Shown here piece after piece: positions 1 to 8,161 of a DNA stretch of 64,000 bases; position 1 is the first letter of the stretch, and every line of letters begins with the position of its first letter. Below the pieces are notes generated by a model, which saw only the letters and a list, made by a program, of their open reading frames with translations, did no database searches and was not told where the DNA came from. The DNA is taken from the NCBI RefSeq assembly GCF_009863985.1, contig NZ_WEZT01000005.1, positions 232,106 through 296,105 of the forward strand, given 5' to 3'. Made by a program: the position numbers and the translations under genes. Source of the DNA: Furfurilactobacillus milii (lineage in GTDB: Bacteria; Bacillota; Bacilli; Lactobacillales; Lactobacillaceae).

Positions 1-99
1 AGCACTTGAACTAATTAATCAACGACCATTAAAAATACATCATCAACAGACTGCCATTGAAAGATTCCGGGCTTGTTCGGATTAAACTTGTAATTTGCC
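1..99 (+). mobile_element. IS30-family element, right end only (transposase C-terminus plus terminal repeat)
   Basis: The last 27 codons of an IS30-family transposase are read here, ending at a TAA at 83-85, followed by the terminal inverted repeat at 75-99. The stretch differs by only about four bases from the corresponding end of the element at 58907-59628, which lies on the opposite strand. The rest of this copy lies outside the window, so it cannot be said whether it is full length or internally deleted like the second copy. Confidence 0.85.
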
Positions 100-234
100 C
101 CATTTTATCAACTATTGTCGTAAAAGCTGGTAAAATATCCTTGAAAAAAGCACTATTGGGACATTATTTTTAGAATTGGTTTAGTTGGTATTTAAGAATA
201 GTAAACGAACAACGTGACTTAGAAGGAAATGCAC

Positions 235-1441
235 ATGAATCAAAAACAAACAGCGCAAGTGTTAGCCAATTTTTATGTCTTAACGCACCTTGCTGTCAGC
301 CAAATTGCCGGTAAAAACCGCTGGATAAGTGCGGGTAACGGGCGTTGGCACGAACTACGAGAGACTCAATTTGAAACGCTTAATCGCATCATTGATGACC
401 AAACACAACTAATCTATTTTGCTGGCGACCATGGCGAGCAATACCTGTGGTGTCAACGACGCAAGGAGAATGGTCTCCTCATCGGCCCGTTTATCAATTC
501 AACAAACGAAGGGCGTAAATTAAAAAGGGTGACTGGAGAAGAAATGAACCAGGCACCCTCATTGGCCGAACAATTTGATTATTTTTCCCGAACTTATAAT
601 GGTCTACTGCCAACGGTTATCAGCCAAGAGCAATTAATTGCTAGCGTGGAATTACTGCTGACTGCGTTGTTTGATCAAAAAACGGTCAACACATTAATTC
701 ATCAGCTGACTAGTGGACTTCGTTTGCCACAACCCAAGGTTGACGCCATGGTTAAAGATACATCTTCTTCACAATCGAACCGCGCCCCCTATCAGGCTGA
801 AACTGCCCTTTATAACACCATTAGGGCAGGGCAGGATGATCAGGTCATCGTTGCATTCCAACGATTCTCCAACAGTGGCAAACCCGGCCTGGTCGTTCCA
901 GGCAATCAACTGCGCAATGAAAAAGACTTAGCCATCGCAGCCACCACGTTGGCGACTAGGTCAGCCATTCAGGGTGGCTTATAATGCAGACAGTGCGTAT
1001 GCCATTAGTGATCAAACGATTCAAATGATTGAGGCTCAGACGAGAACGAACGATGTTGTTGGGGTCTTAATGACCCAAATGACTCGTTTCGCCAAAGAGG
1101 TTCGTTTAGCAAATCAACACCATTATTCGAAAGACATCAATGCACTCACGGCTGAAATTTATGCTCACCGGGATACCGGTATTCAGCTGACCACTTTAGC
1201 GGCACAACAACACAAATCTGCCAAGTATTTAGCAAGCCGTTTTCGCAGTGAAACAGGTCGAACTTTTATGAATTATCAAAATCAGTTCAGATTAATGTTT
1301 GCTCAAGAGCAGCTGACAACCACTTCGGCTAGCATTATTGAAATAGCATCAATGATGAACTTTGAAGATGCCAGTTACTTCACGAAGTGGTTTAAAAGAT
1401 TGTGTGGTCAAACGCCTAGACAATACCGTCAGCAACATTAA
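235..1441 (+). pseudogene. AraC-family transcriptional regulator, frameshifted
   Basis: Two overlapping frames make up one regulator of about 400 residues. The first frame (to 984) carries the sensor part, including a segment ending in LLIGPFI that is typical of ligand-binding N-terminal domains of YesN-like AraC proteins. The second frame (to 1441) carries the C-terminal double helix-turn-helix domain (GIQLTTLAAQQ; SIIEIASMMNFEDASYFTKWF; GQTPRQYR). Near 976-985 the first frame ends in GGL-stop while the second continues NADSAYAISD; removing one base would restore a continuous GGLNADSAY. The ATG at 235 has AGAAGG at 221-226 at good spacing; the ATG at 229 is too close. A single-base insertion is the simplest reading; a sequencing error or programmed frameshift is not excluded. 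Confidence 0.8.
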
Positions 1442-1534
1442 ATGGTGAGCTATATTGAATTGAGTAGAGAAGCTTCAACTAGTTGTATTATACAACTGCC
1501 TATGCTAAAACGCATTGCAGTAATTCAAGCGTTA

Positions 1535-1900
1535 TTACTGATCCAACTGCTCTGCAATCACAAAAAAATGGCCTTCGGGGTCAGCAAAATTAAATGTCCG
1601 CACACCGTTATTCACGATAATGTGGCCAGTATTAGGTAATCTTTTATGAAGCTGTTCAAATTCATCACTGAACAGCATTAATGACGGCGTTGTAAGTGAT
1701 ACTTCAGGTGAATACCGTTTGATGAACGACGTTGTAAATAGCGAGATTTCGAGGGCTGAAGTGAATCGTAAGACGATGTTTTGACTGTTGTCGGGCATCT
1801 CATTGGTCTCAGCAATTTCAGCGCGAAAATATTTGTGCCAGAAATTAGCACAGACAGCAACGTTAGTCACATAAAGCATGATGCGATTTTTAACTATCAT
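1535..1900 (-). CDS. VOC (glyoxalase/bleomycin-resistance-like) family protein
   Basis: A 121-residue protein with the length and pattern of a single vicinal-oxygen-chelate domain: an N-terminal strand (NRIMLYVTNVAVCANFW), a middle segment (VLRFTSALEISLF) and the C-terminal NFADPEGHFFVIAE motif typical of the family. The start at 1900 is preceded by a GGAGG-type site at about 1909-1915; the longer reading to 1945 has none. The HxE-type metal ligands of true glyoxalase I are not all evident, so the substrate is unknown. It converges with the broken AraC gene. No operon partner is seen. Confidence 0.75.
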   Translation of the reverse strand: MIVKNRIMLYVTNVAVCANFWHKYFRAEIAETNEMPDNSQNIVLRFTSALEISLFTTSFIKRYSPEVSLTTPSLMLFSDEFEQLHKRLPNTGHIIVNNGVRTFNFADPEGHFFVIAEQLDQ

Positions 1901-2250
1901 AATTAAACCTCCGGAAAGTTGATGATTGGATGATGGCTGTGTCAATATACGGCAAAGTATTCATGAATCTAAATGAAGTATACGAGACATGAACAGTTGA
2001 TGTCGAACGATGCGTCTAAAAAACAAGACATTGAGGTTGAAGAGCATTTAAAGAGCTTCTTTCACTACTTTGTATAATATATATTATGTAAACTAGAAAG
2101 CGAAATTAAAAGTATTCAGTCAAAATGTAATCAGTTTGAGTCCACTCTCTACTGCATACATACTTCTGAATGCTTTTAAAGTCTATCTAACTTTGCCGAT
2201 CAAGTTTACGATACGTGAACACCAGTCAACTCATACGCGTTACTGAAAAA
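1901..2250. other. Intergenic stretch without a recognised gene
   Basis: About 350 bases of AT-rich DNA between the VOC gene and the decayed membrane-protein copy. No open frame with a ribosome binding site or family resemblance is seen. A TATAAT lies near 2075 but has no convincing -35 box. It may be eroded coding DNA. Confidence 0.4.
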
Positions 2251-2579
2251 TCAGTTTGGTTTAACGACATTGCTAACAGTGAGTCTCCATCCATAAACAT
2301 TGAAATTGTGATGATTTAAAATTATGACTAAAGCAATGTAAAATCCAGTTATTCTTTGGCTTATTCGCATGACCTGTAAAGTGTTTTGCCACTCACGCTC
2401 ATCATTGGAATGCTGTCGAGTGATAGTCGTTTAAGACTAAATAGGTCCGTTGCTTTTTCCCCGTTATTTGTTAATTGCTTTCTAAGCCGTATCAATCTAA
2501 TTTCGCTGACTATGACAGTAGCGTACAGTATCAGTCGAACAAGATGACCAACGAAACCTGGTATCAATATTACAATCAA
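2251..2579 (-). pseudogene. Decayed second copy of the neighbouring small membrane protein
   Basis: The frame from 2579 encodes a hydrophobic helix (VRLILYATVIVSEIRLI) followed by a charged segment, then goes out of phase near 2400-2420. In another frame the sequence continues SNDEREWQNTLQVMRISQRI and runs on to a stop at 2251-2253. This segment matches ANDEREWQQLLKADYLSTRI of the intact protein encoded at 2585-3088, showing that the two are paralogues in tandem. The copy ends just six bases downstream of the intact gene. The frameshift makes a functional product unlikely. Confidence 0.65.
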
Positions 2580-2584
2580 CTATT

Positions 2585-3088
2585 TCAGAAGCGCTGACTG
2601 TCTTCTTCTATTTTAAAATAAATGAACACATAGCCCCATTCCTTCACCAAAAATATGTATCCGATGAGGCTAACAACTATAGACCCCATTATATGTGGTG
2701 AAAAAAAGCCTGATCCAAAATCACCTGAACCTTGAATGAACTCTGGTAACATCGTGGCTGTGACCACTGGCAAACTTAAAGATATCAACATAATTCGCGT
2801 GCTCAAATAATCTGCCTTGAGTAATTGCTGCCACTCTCGTTCATCATTTGCTTCCAAAGTGATAAGTTGACGGTGTTTTTTACTGGTAAAGATACTGGCT
2901 TGATATGCCGGCTTTCCAATTTTTTCTAAATAGCTTTGAGCCCACACAAAGGCAAACAAACTTATCATTAAAATAATGCCAGCACTAAATTTAATTATCA
3001 CCCTGCTCCAGAAAAAATACATAAATTCCATTATCATGACTGTGTCTAGTACCGCATGTCGTAAAATAGCATGTTTCGTTTCAATCAT
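2585..3088 (-). CDS. Small integral membrane protein with DERE motif, paired with an XRE regulator
   Basis: A 167-residue protein with about four hydrophobic segments: IIKFSAGIILMISLFAFVWA near the N-terminus, one around TRIMLISLSLPVVTATML, and IMGSIVVSLIGYIFLV near the C-terminus. A cytoplasmic stretch with ANDEREWQQL lies between them. The DERE motif recalls DUF2178-type membrane proteins that commonly follow a small XRE regulator, but I cannot confirm the family. The chosen ATG at 3088 lies eight bases after GGGGTG, inside the end of the regulator gene, so the two genes overlap and are translationally coupled. Function unknown. Confidence 0.7.
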   Translation of the reverse strand: MIETKHAILRHAVLDTVMIMEFMYFFWSRVIIKFSAGIILMISLFAFVWAQSYLEKIGKPAYQASIFTSKKHRQLITLEANDEREWQQLLKADYLSTRIMLISLSLPVVTATMLPEFIQGSGDFGSGFFSPHIMGSIVVSLIGYIFLVKEWGYVFIYFKIEEDSQRF

Positions 3089-3284
3089 GTTTATCACCCC
3101 ATAAAAATAGTTGATCCACTCTCAGTCCAAGCACATCGGCTAACTTAAACGCCAAGTCCAAAGATGGATCATACTTATCGTTTTCAATTGCATTGATGGT
3201 TTGCCGAGTTACCCCTGTTTTAGTCGCTAATTCGGCCTGAGAGAGTTTTTGCTGCTTACGTGTTGAATTGATCACGTTCTGCAC
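3081..3284 (-). CDS. Small XRE-family (Cro/CI-type) transcriptional regulator
   Basis: A 67-residue protein that is almost entirely one helix-turn-helix domain (LSQAELATKTGVTRQTINAIENDKYDPSLDLAFKLADVL), followed by a DQLFLW tail. This is the YgzD/YozG-like type of mini-XRE repressor. It starts with GTG at 3284, nine bases after AAAGGAG. It overlaps the next membrane-protein gene. Paired inverted repeats of TTTGACA/TGTCAAA lie just upstream and are a likely autoregulatory operator. Confidence 0.85.
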   Translation of the reverse strand: MQNVINSTRKQQKLSQAELATKTGVTRQTINAIENDKYDPSLDLAFKLADVLGLRVDQLFLWGDKHD

Positions 3285-3314
3285 GACCGTCAGCTCCTTT
3301 GTTTATTAATCTAA

Positions 3315-3367
3315 TGTCAAACGTCTTTGACACTTAAAGTAAAACATCTTTGACATTTCGTGTCAAA
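3315..3367 (-). promoter_or_regulatory. Paired TTTGACA inverted repeats, probable operator of the XRE gene
   Basis: Two palindromes lie upstream of the XRE gene: TGTCAAA-cgtc-TTTGACA at 3315-3332 and TTTGACA-tttcg-TGTCAAA at 3349-3367. On the minus strand the TTGACA inside one half-site would act as a -35 box, with TTTACT 17 bases downstream as a -10. An operator overlapping the promoter suits repression by the adjacent XRE protein. This is inference from position and symmetry. Confidence 0.6.
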
Positions 3368-3445
3368 CAGTTTTTACATTTCATCTCAAAAAAAGAATTC
3401 AAAGTGAGCGGCTAAAGCCGAGTAAAAACACCTTGTTAATTCAGA

Positions 3446-4378
3446 TCAGTGATAGCGATGATATTCTTGTGCACGTTTGAGTTGAAACGTAATAATTTCT
3501 TCCTGGATGGAGATTTGATGCTTATCTTTGCCATTAAGCATTCGAAATGTCGTTAACAACTGATGCGCTTGGTTGATAGCGTCCTGTTGGTCATCGGCAA
3601 AGTAGAGTGCACCAATAACATGGCTCATTAATCGCTCCAGTCGGCAATTAAAGTCTGATGACAAATCAGATAACGCATCAATTTCCTTCCAAGCTTTCTT
3701 GGCATCACTGAATTTAGCGTCCTTTACATACGTTGGTCGTGTCAGCAAGTCCTGCAAGTAATTAAGCCACAGCATCTCTCTTAAATTAGCAGCATATGAA
3801 CCATTCATGGCAGCATAAAAATGATAGCAAGCTTCTCCTCGCTCAACTAATGCCTGTTTGCGTTTTAATGAATTGACAGTCCAAATCGCTGGGCCGGCTA
3901 ATTGCAGTTCGAATAAAGACCACTGAGACAGATTTTCCAAGTGTTCAACAGCAATTAAACTTGGTTCAACCGCCATCTTGAACATGTTTGTTCCATACGC
4001 GCGCACTAATGTATAGATTTCACTGGCCAATAGTCGATCAGATTCCAACTGTGAACTTCGTTTTGCTATATACAATTGTTTCAGTTCGTCAAAGCGATGC
4101 TGTGCATATAAATCGCTTATTGTATTAAGCAAGCTGGCCTCGGACGTGATTTGATGATTACGTCTGAGGTAATCAAATTCCGCTGCGCCAACACTAAGCC
4201 GATCTAGTAGCTGCCATAAATGAGTTGCATCCACATCGTACTGACCGTGTTCTAAACGACTATAAAAAGAACGTGAAACGATGCCCTGATAGACTTCTTT
4301 TTGGGTCAGCGCCCTAGCCTGTCGCAACTGTTTAATCACAATGCCGGCTGGCAAGGTTGGTTGGTCTTCGTTTTGCAT
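3446..4378 (-). CDS. Rgg/GadR/MutR-family transcriptional regulator
   Basis: A 310-residue protein with an N-terminal XRE-type helix-turn-helix (about residues 12-66; IKQLRQARALTQKEVYQGIVSRSFYSRLEHG) and an all-helical C-terminal region of about 220 residues, as in Rgg regulators that bind short peptides. The EVYQGIVSRSFYSR segment is characteristic of the Rgg helix-turn-helix. It is divergent from an ABC exporter gene across 113 bases, so that exporter is its likely target. I looked for a short hydrophobic pheromone gene in the gap and found none. The inducing signal is unknown. Confidence 0.85.
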   Translation of the reverse strand: MQNEDQPTLPAGIVIKQLRQARALTQKEVYQGIVSRSFYSRLEHGQYDVDATHLWQLLDRLSVGAAEFDYLRRNHQITSEASLLNTISDLYAQHRFDELKQLYIAKRSSQLESDRLLASEIYTLVRAYGTNMFKMAVEPSLIAVEHLENLSQWSLFELQLAGPAIWTVNSLKRKQALVERGEACYHFYAAMNGSYAANLREMLWLNYLQDLLTRPTYVKDAKFSDAKKAWKEIDALSDLSSDFNCRLERLMSHVIGALYFADDQQDAINQAHQLLTTFRMLNGKDKHQISIQEEIITFQLKRAQEYHRYH

Positions 4379-4491
4379 ATTCCGTTACCCTCTTTTTAAA
4401 AGCCTCTATACGTGCAGTATACGCCACATTTTCTAAAAGCTGCCCATATGTCTGTTTACTAAACTTAGTGACAGACATTGGAGGGAATCAA

Positions 4492-6135
4492 ATGAAAAAG
4501 TACATTGTGCAGTTCAAGCGACAATTCATCTTCGCAATTTGTTTGTTAACTTTGGCTCAGTCATTGACGGTTTATGCGTCGGTCATCAATGCAAATATTC
4601 TAAATGCATTGATCAAACGACAAGTAATTCAGTTCGTTCAACAGGTAGGAATACTGTTATGTATTTGGTGCACCGTCGCACTCATTCAATATGTCTCTGA
4701 AGTGTTTGAACAACATCTTATTCAAAACCTCGATATTGCCATCAGAACGGATATTGTCACCGTATTAACGGCCGAGCCCTACAACATATATAATCGGCGC
4801 GACTCAGCAACTTATGAATCTTGGCTAAATAATGATCTACAACTGATTAATCAGCAAGGTTTTGAAAGCTTGTTTATTGTTATTGAAGACATTGCTGGTG
4901 CACTTTTGGCCTTAGTTACCCTAGTCTATTTTCATTGGTTGCTAGCTTCAGCGGCGGCAGTGCTGACAGGACTAATCATTTTACTGCCGCGCCTTTTGGA
5001 TCACCGATTAAGCGTTACGAGCACTGGTTTAACACATCAAAATGAGCAATTTGTTAGTACCACACATGATGCCCTTCACGCCTTCAACCTGCTCTATACT
5101 TTTCAATCGTTGCCTTTACTAATTGCTAAAGTTCGTTCCGCCTCAGTGACACTGAAATACGCAAACGTTAAACGAACAGTCGTTCAGACACAAATTGGTA
5201 TAATCGGCTTTTTAGGTAATATTCTTTCGCAAGTCGTTTTAATTGGTCTAGCCGGTTTATTGGCTGTTCAGCACCTTGTCAGCATTGGCACCATCAACGC
5301 GGTCGGCAGTTTGGCGGGCAATGTTTTTAATAGTTTGGGCAACCTGAGCAATACACTTGGATTGATTCGTGGCACACGGCCAATTTTTCAAAAATATGTT
5401 GACGAGCAGGCATTCATGGCGGTACCGTCCATCAAACCAGGCAATGCGCAGAAAGACGTACCACTCGTGCTTCAATTAAATAATGTGTCATATCACTATC
5501 CAGCAAGCTCGATACTGCTAGTTGACCATGTCTCGCAAACGTTTTATCAAGGTCAAAAAATCTTGCTAACTGGCGCAAGTGGTACTGGCAAGTCAACGTT
5601 TTTGAAACTGATTGCTGGTTACTTGCCGCTGACTGAAGGGACGATTATGATATCACGTCATCAAATATCAGCTAAGTCTGCAAACTACGTCTTAAGAAAA
5701 GTTCTTTACTTGGATCAACAACCATTGCTTATTCAGGGCACGGTTCGTGAAAATTTGCGGTTAAATCAAACATTCACGGATCAACAGTTGATTCATCAAC
5801 TGTTACAAATGAAATTGGTAACTTCAGAAAAAGATGGAACTCATTTTCTTAATTTACAAGTCGGCACTGACGGTAATTGCTTATCTGGCGGTCAACGACA
5901 ACGGTTAGCATTAGCAAGAGCTTTATTACGTCAACCAGAGGTGCTTCTAGTAGACGAAGGCACTTCCGCAATCGATCCAGCCACTGCTATTTATATTGAG
6001 AAGTTGTTATTAAACATGCCCGCTTTGACGCTCATTATGATCAGTCACACGGTTCACGATCAAGTTCTGCCATTATTCAGTCGTGTCATTGATTTTGCAA
6101 ACCTAACTCGAACTCAGGACACACAGAATAATTAA
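4492..6135 (+). CDS. ABC exporter, fused transmembrane and ATPase domains
   Basis: A 547-residue half-transporter. The first 300 or so residues hold about six membrane segments. The ATPase domain has Walker A GASGTGKST (about residues 361-369), the signature LSGGQRQRL (about 464), Walker B VLLVDEG (about 484) and the H-loop ISHT (about 517). It presumably works as a homodimer exporting a small molecule or peptide. In Walker B the usual catalytic Glu follows Asp (DEG), so the ATPase looks active. The ATG at 4492 follows GGAGGG at 4480-4485; a longer frame from 4357 has no site. The divergent Rgg gene suggests peptide-controlled expression. Confidence 0.88.
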   Translation: MKKYIVQFKRQFIFAICLLTLAQSLTVYASVINANILNALIKRQVIQFVQQVGILLCIWCTVALIQYVSEVFEQHLIQNLDIAIRTDIVTVLTAEPYNIYNRRDSATYESWLNNDLQLINQQGFESLFIVIEDIAGALLALVTLVYFHWLLASAAAVLTGLIILLPRLLDHRLSVTSTGLTHQNEQFVSTTHDALHAFNLLYTFQSLPLLIAKVRSASVTLKYANVKRTVVQTQIGIIGFLGNILSQVVLIGLAGLLAVQHLVSIGTINAVGSLAGNVFNSLGNLSNTLGLIRGTRPIFQKYVDEQAFMAVPSIKPGNAQKDVPLVLQLNNVSYHYPASSILLVDHVSQTFYQGQKILLTGASGTGKSTFLKLIAGYLPLTEGTIMISRHQISAKSANYVLRKVLYLDQQPLLIQGTVRENLRLNQTFTDQQLIHQLLQMKLVTSEKDGTHFLNLQVGTDGNCLSGGQRQRLALARALLRQPEVLLVDEGTSAIDPATAIYIEKLLLNMPALTLIMISHTVHDQVLPLFSRVIDFANLTRTQDTQNN

Positions 6136-6150
6136 TATTCAGAGCAAATT

Positions 6151-6191
6151 AAAACGCTTCGACCAAAACGAAGTAATGGCAGAAGCGTTTT
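6151..6191. terminator. Rho-independent terminator between the ABC exporter and usp genes
   Basis: Ten-base arms AAAACGCTTC and GAAGCGTTTT face each other, with T-rich ends on both strands. It can serve both convergent genes. Confidence 0.8.
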
Positions 6192-6203
6192 AATCAACAT
6201 TAT

Positions 6204-6653
6204 TCAGGCGTCATCTTTAACTACAAACACGTTAACAGTCGCATGCCGAACAACATAGGCAGTAACTGATCCCATGACCGCCTGACTGATGGCGTTCATC
6301 CCCGTAGCCCCAATAATGATTAAATCAATTTTGTGTTCTTCTGGGTAGCTACGAGCAAGCGTAGATTTAATATTGCCTTGCAGTAGCTTTGTTGAAAAGT
6401 TTGTAAAACCACTTTCCTTAACTCGCTTGGCAACATCCTCTAAATAATTTTCGGTTGCGAGTCGAACATCCTCGTTAAATACGGTCGCATTAGCGCCACC
6501 ACCGTAAGCGGCATAGATGTTTGGGTCAATGACACGGACGAGGTGTAAACGGGCCTTGCTTTCTTTCGCCAGAGCAATGGCTGTTGTCAAAGCTCGTTCA
6601 GCATTTTTGGAACCATCGAGGGGTACCATAATGTCTTTTGGTGGAAATGCCAT
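6204..6653 (-). CDS. Universal stress protein, UspA family
   Basis: A 149-residue single Usp domain. It starts with KDIMVPLDGSKNAERAL and contains the ATP-binding pattern GATGMNAISQAVMGSVTAYVVRHA near the C-terminus (G-2x-G-9x-G-S/T), so it is probably the nucleotide-binding type. It acts in the cytoplasm in stress tolerance. The ATG at 6653 sits after GGAGGCGATTAAG, a strong site; the reading to 6758 runs through a structured leader and is rejected. The preceding 80 bases can form a nested hairpin. Confidence 0.9.
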   Translation of the reverse strand: MAFPPKDIMVPLDGSKNAERALTTAIALAKESKARLHLVRVIDPNIYAAYGGGANATVFNEDVRLATENYLEDVAKRVKESGFTNFSTKLLQGNIKSTLARSYPEEHKIDLIIIGATGMNAISQAVMGSVTAYVVRHATVNVFVVKDDA

Positions 6654-6666
6654 CTTAATCGCCTCC

Positions 6667-6744
6667 TTCAAAGGGATTAGGTTTATGAAATCTGACTTAT
6701 ATATATCATAATTTGATTTCATCCTCACATAATCTGCCTTTGAA
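6667..6744 (-). promoter_or_regulatory. Structured leader RNA upstream of the usp gene
   Basis: Three nested inverted repeats occur on the minus strand: TTCAAAGG with CCTTTGAA (6737-6744 and 6667-6674), GATTA with TAATC, and ATGAAATC with GATTTCAT (6715-6722 and 6685-6692). The 3' arm of the outer helix runs directly into the GGAGG of the usp gene, and a TATAAA just upstream would start transcription near the 5' arm. Structured Lacto-usp RNAs are known upstream of usp genes in Lactobacillales; I cannot say whether this is one. Confidence 0.5.
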
Positions 6745-6799
6745 TGTTCAGTGAACATTTATAGTCGCTAAATCAGCGATTTTGCACAGCATGCCACGT

Positions 6800-7138
6800 C
6801 TATGGTTTGATATACGCGTACCCGGACTCTTGTAATTTAATGAGATCTAGAACGCCCACGGGGACCACAATCACGCCCTCTGGCAATTGATCGGCAGTAA
6901 CATGATGCGTAGTCATCGAGTTATGACAGGCATGAAATTCAACTTCGGGAAAACGGCGAACGGCATTTTGACCATCCTGATCCAAATATTTGGTGATGGC
7001 AGCGCCGTTGACTAACACGGCAACTTGCAACTGCTCCTTAGGTTCAGATTCGACGTATGTGGTTAAGTTAGCGACATTTTGCATCGTGTGAGCCCAGTGA
7101 TCAGGCTGATCCACATGAAAGACAACCTTATGACGCAT
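6800..7138 (-). CDS. DsrE/DsrF-like family protein
   Basis: A 112-residue protein with the compact alpha/beta fold pattern of DsrE-like proteins: HKVVFHVDQPDHWAHTMQNVANL at the start, LQVAVLVNGAAITKYL in the middle, and a single cysteine in FHACHNSM at the position where DsrE proteins carry a sulfur-relay cysteine. It ends VIVVPVGVLDLIKLQESGYAYIKP, a typical family ending. The start follows AAAGGAG at good spacing. It lies between a usp gene and an aldo/keto reductase, which suggests a redox or stress role. No dsr sulfur-oxidation genes are present, so true sulfur transfer is unproven. Confidence 0.8.
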   Translation of the reverse strand: MRHKVVFHVDQPDHWAHTMQNVANLTTYVESEPKEQLQVAVLVNGAAITKYLDQDGQNAVRRFPEVEFHACHNSMTTHHVTADQLPEGVIVVPVGVLDLIKLQESGYAYIKP

Positions 7139-7182
7139 TTCAACAGCTCCTTTAATTTTTCGGTTTTTATAAAATTGGCTTG

Positions 7183-8031
7183 TTAAATCACAGCTAGCGG
7201 AACTTTATGTGTTGGCGTCGGGAATGCGGTATTTATCCGCGTCAGTTCTTCATCGCTAAGCACTAGGTCCGCCACAGCAACATTTTCTCTGGCATGATCG
7301 ATTGTCCCAGACTCTGGAATTGCCAACACATCAGGCAATTGAATAACCCATGCCAACATAATAGCAAACACCGACACATGGTGGGCCGCAGCAATGCTTT
7401 TCAGTGTTTCATTGTCTGCCAAGTTGCCTCCCAGTGTATCGCCTTGTGCAATAGGTGAATAAGCAAGTGTTGGAATATGATGTTCCTCTTGCCATGGCAA
7501 CAGATCAAATAAGGTGCCACGATTTTGTAAGTTGATAAGCACCTCATTAACAGCAACCTGGTCGCCATCAGGCACGCTTAGCAATTCTTGCATATCATCC
7601 ACGTCAAAGTTTGATACGCCCCACGCACGAATTTTACCTGCCTTCTTAGCAGCTTCCATTGCACGAACCGTCTCTGCAAGTGGAATATTGCCCCGCCAAT
7701 GTAACAGGTATAAATCAAGGTAATCAGTATTCAAGGCTTCCAAAGAACGATCTAGACTGCGCGGTAACTGTTTTGCACTCGCGTTTTCTGGCAGGACTTT
7801 GGACACAAGATAAACATCATCGCGCTGATGTTGGTTTAACACTTCACCAACGAGCCGTTCAGAGCGGCCATTGCCGTACATTTCCGCGGTATCAATCACT
7901 TTAGCACCGGCATCAAGTCCAGCAGATAGCGCACCAATTTCGCGCGACCTGGTCGCCTCAGAATCGCCAATATGCCACGTTCCTAAGCCAATTGCGGGCA
8001 GTACTTGCTGATTGATTGTGACTGTTCTCAT
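7183..8031 (-). CDS. Aldo/keto reductase
   Basis: A 282-residue NADPH-dependent oxidoreductase of the aldo/keto reductase family. Visible catalytic tetrad elements are Asp and Tyr in DTAEMYGNGRSE, Lys in SKVLPENA and His in YLLHWRG. GVSNFDV and the late RENVAVADLVLSDEEL segment are family landmarks. It reduces small aldehydes or ketones in the cytosol; the substrate cannot be read from sequence. The ATG at 8031 has GGGAGG nine bases upstream, whereas the GTG at 8040 would touch that site. It is transcribed with the DsrE-like and usp genes or just ahead of them. Confidence 0.9.
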   Translation of the reverse strand: MRTVTINQQVLPAIGLGTWHIGDSEATRSREIGALSAGLDAGAKVIDTAEMYGNGRSERLVGEVLNQHQRDDVYLVSKVLPENASAKQLPRSLDRSLEALNTDYLDLYLLHWRGNIPLAETVRAMEAAKKAGKIRAWGVSNFDVDDMQELLSVPDGDQVAVNEVLINLQNRGTLFDLLPWQEEHHIPTLAYSPIAQGDTLGGNLADNETLKSIAAAHHVSVFAIMLAWVIQLPDVLAIPESGTIDHARENVAVADLVLSDEELTRINTAFPTPTHKVPLAVI

Positions 8032-8161
8032 CTGTAACACCCTCCCATTATTTCAACCACTTTTACCATACCTGTTTTAAAACTATCTCACCAGTTAAAA
8101 CCCTTCTCTTCAATAAACACCATGCTATACTTAAGGAAATCGTGGTAAAGGAGCGGTCTAC

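Noticed and set aside
4379-4491. A short peptide frame on the plus strand (about 16 codons from a GTG at 4413) as an Rgg pheromone
   Set aside because: It is not hydrophobic, has no ribosome binding site and does not resemble SHP peptides.
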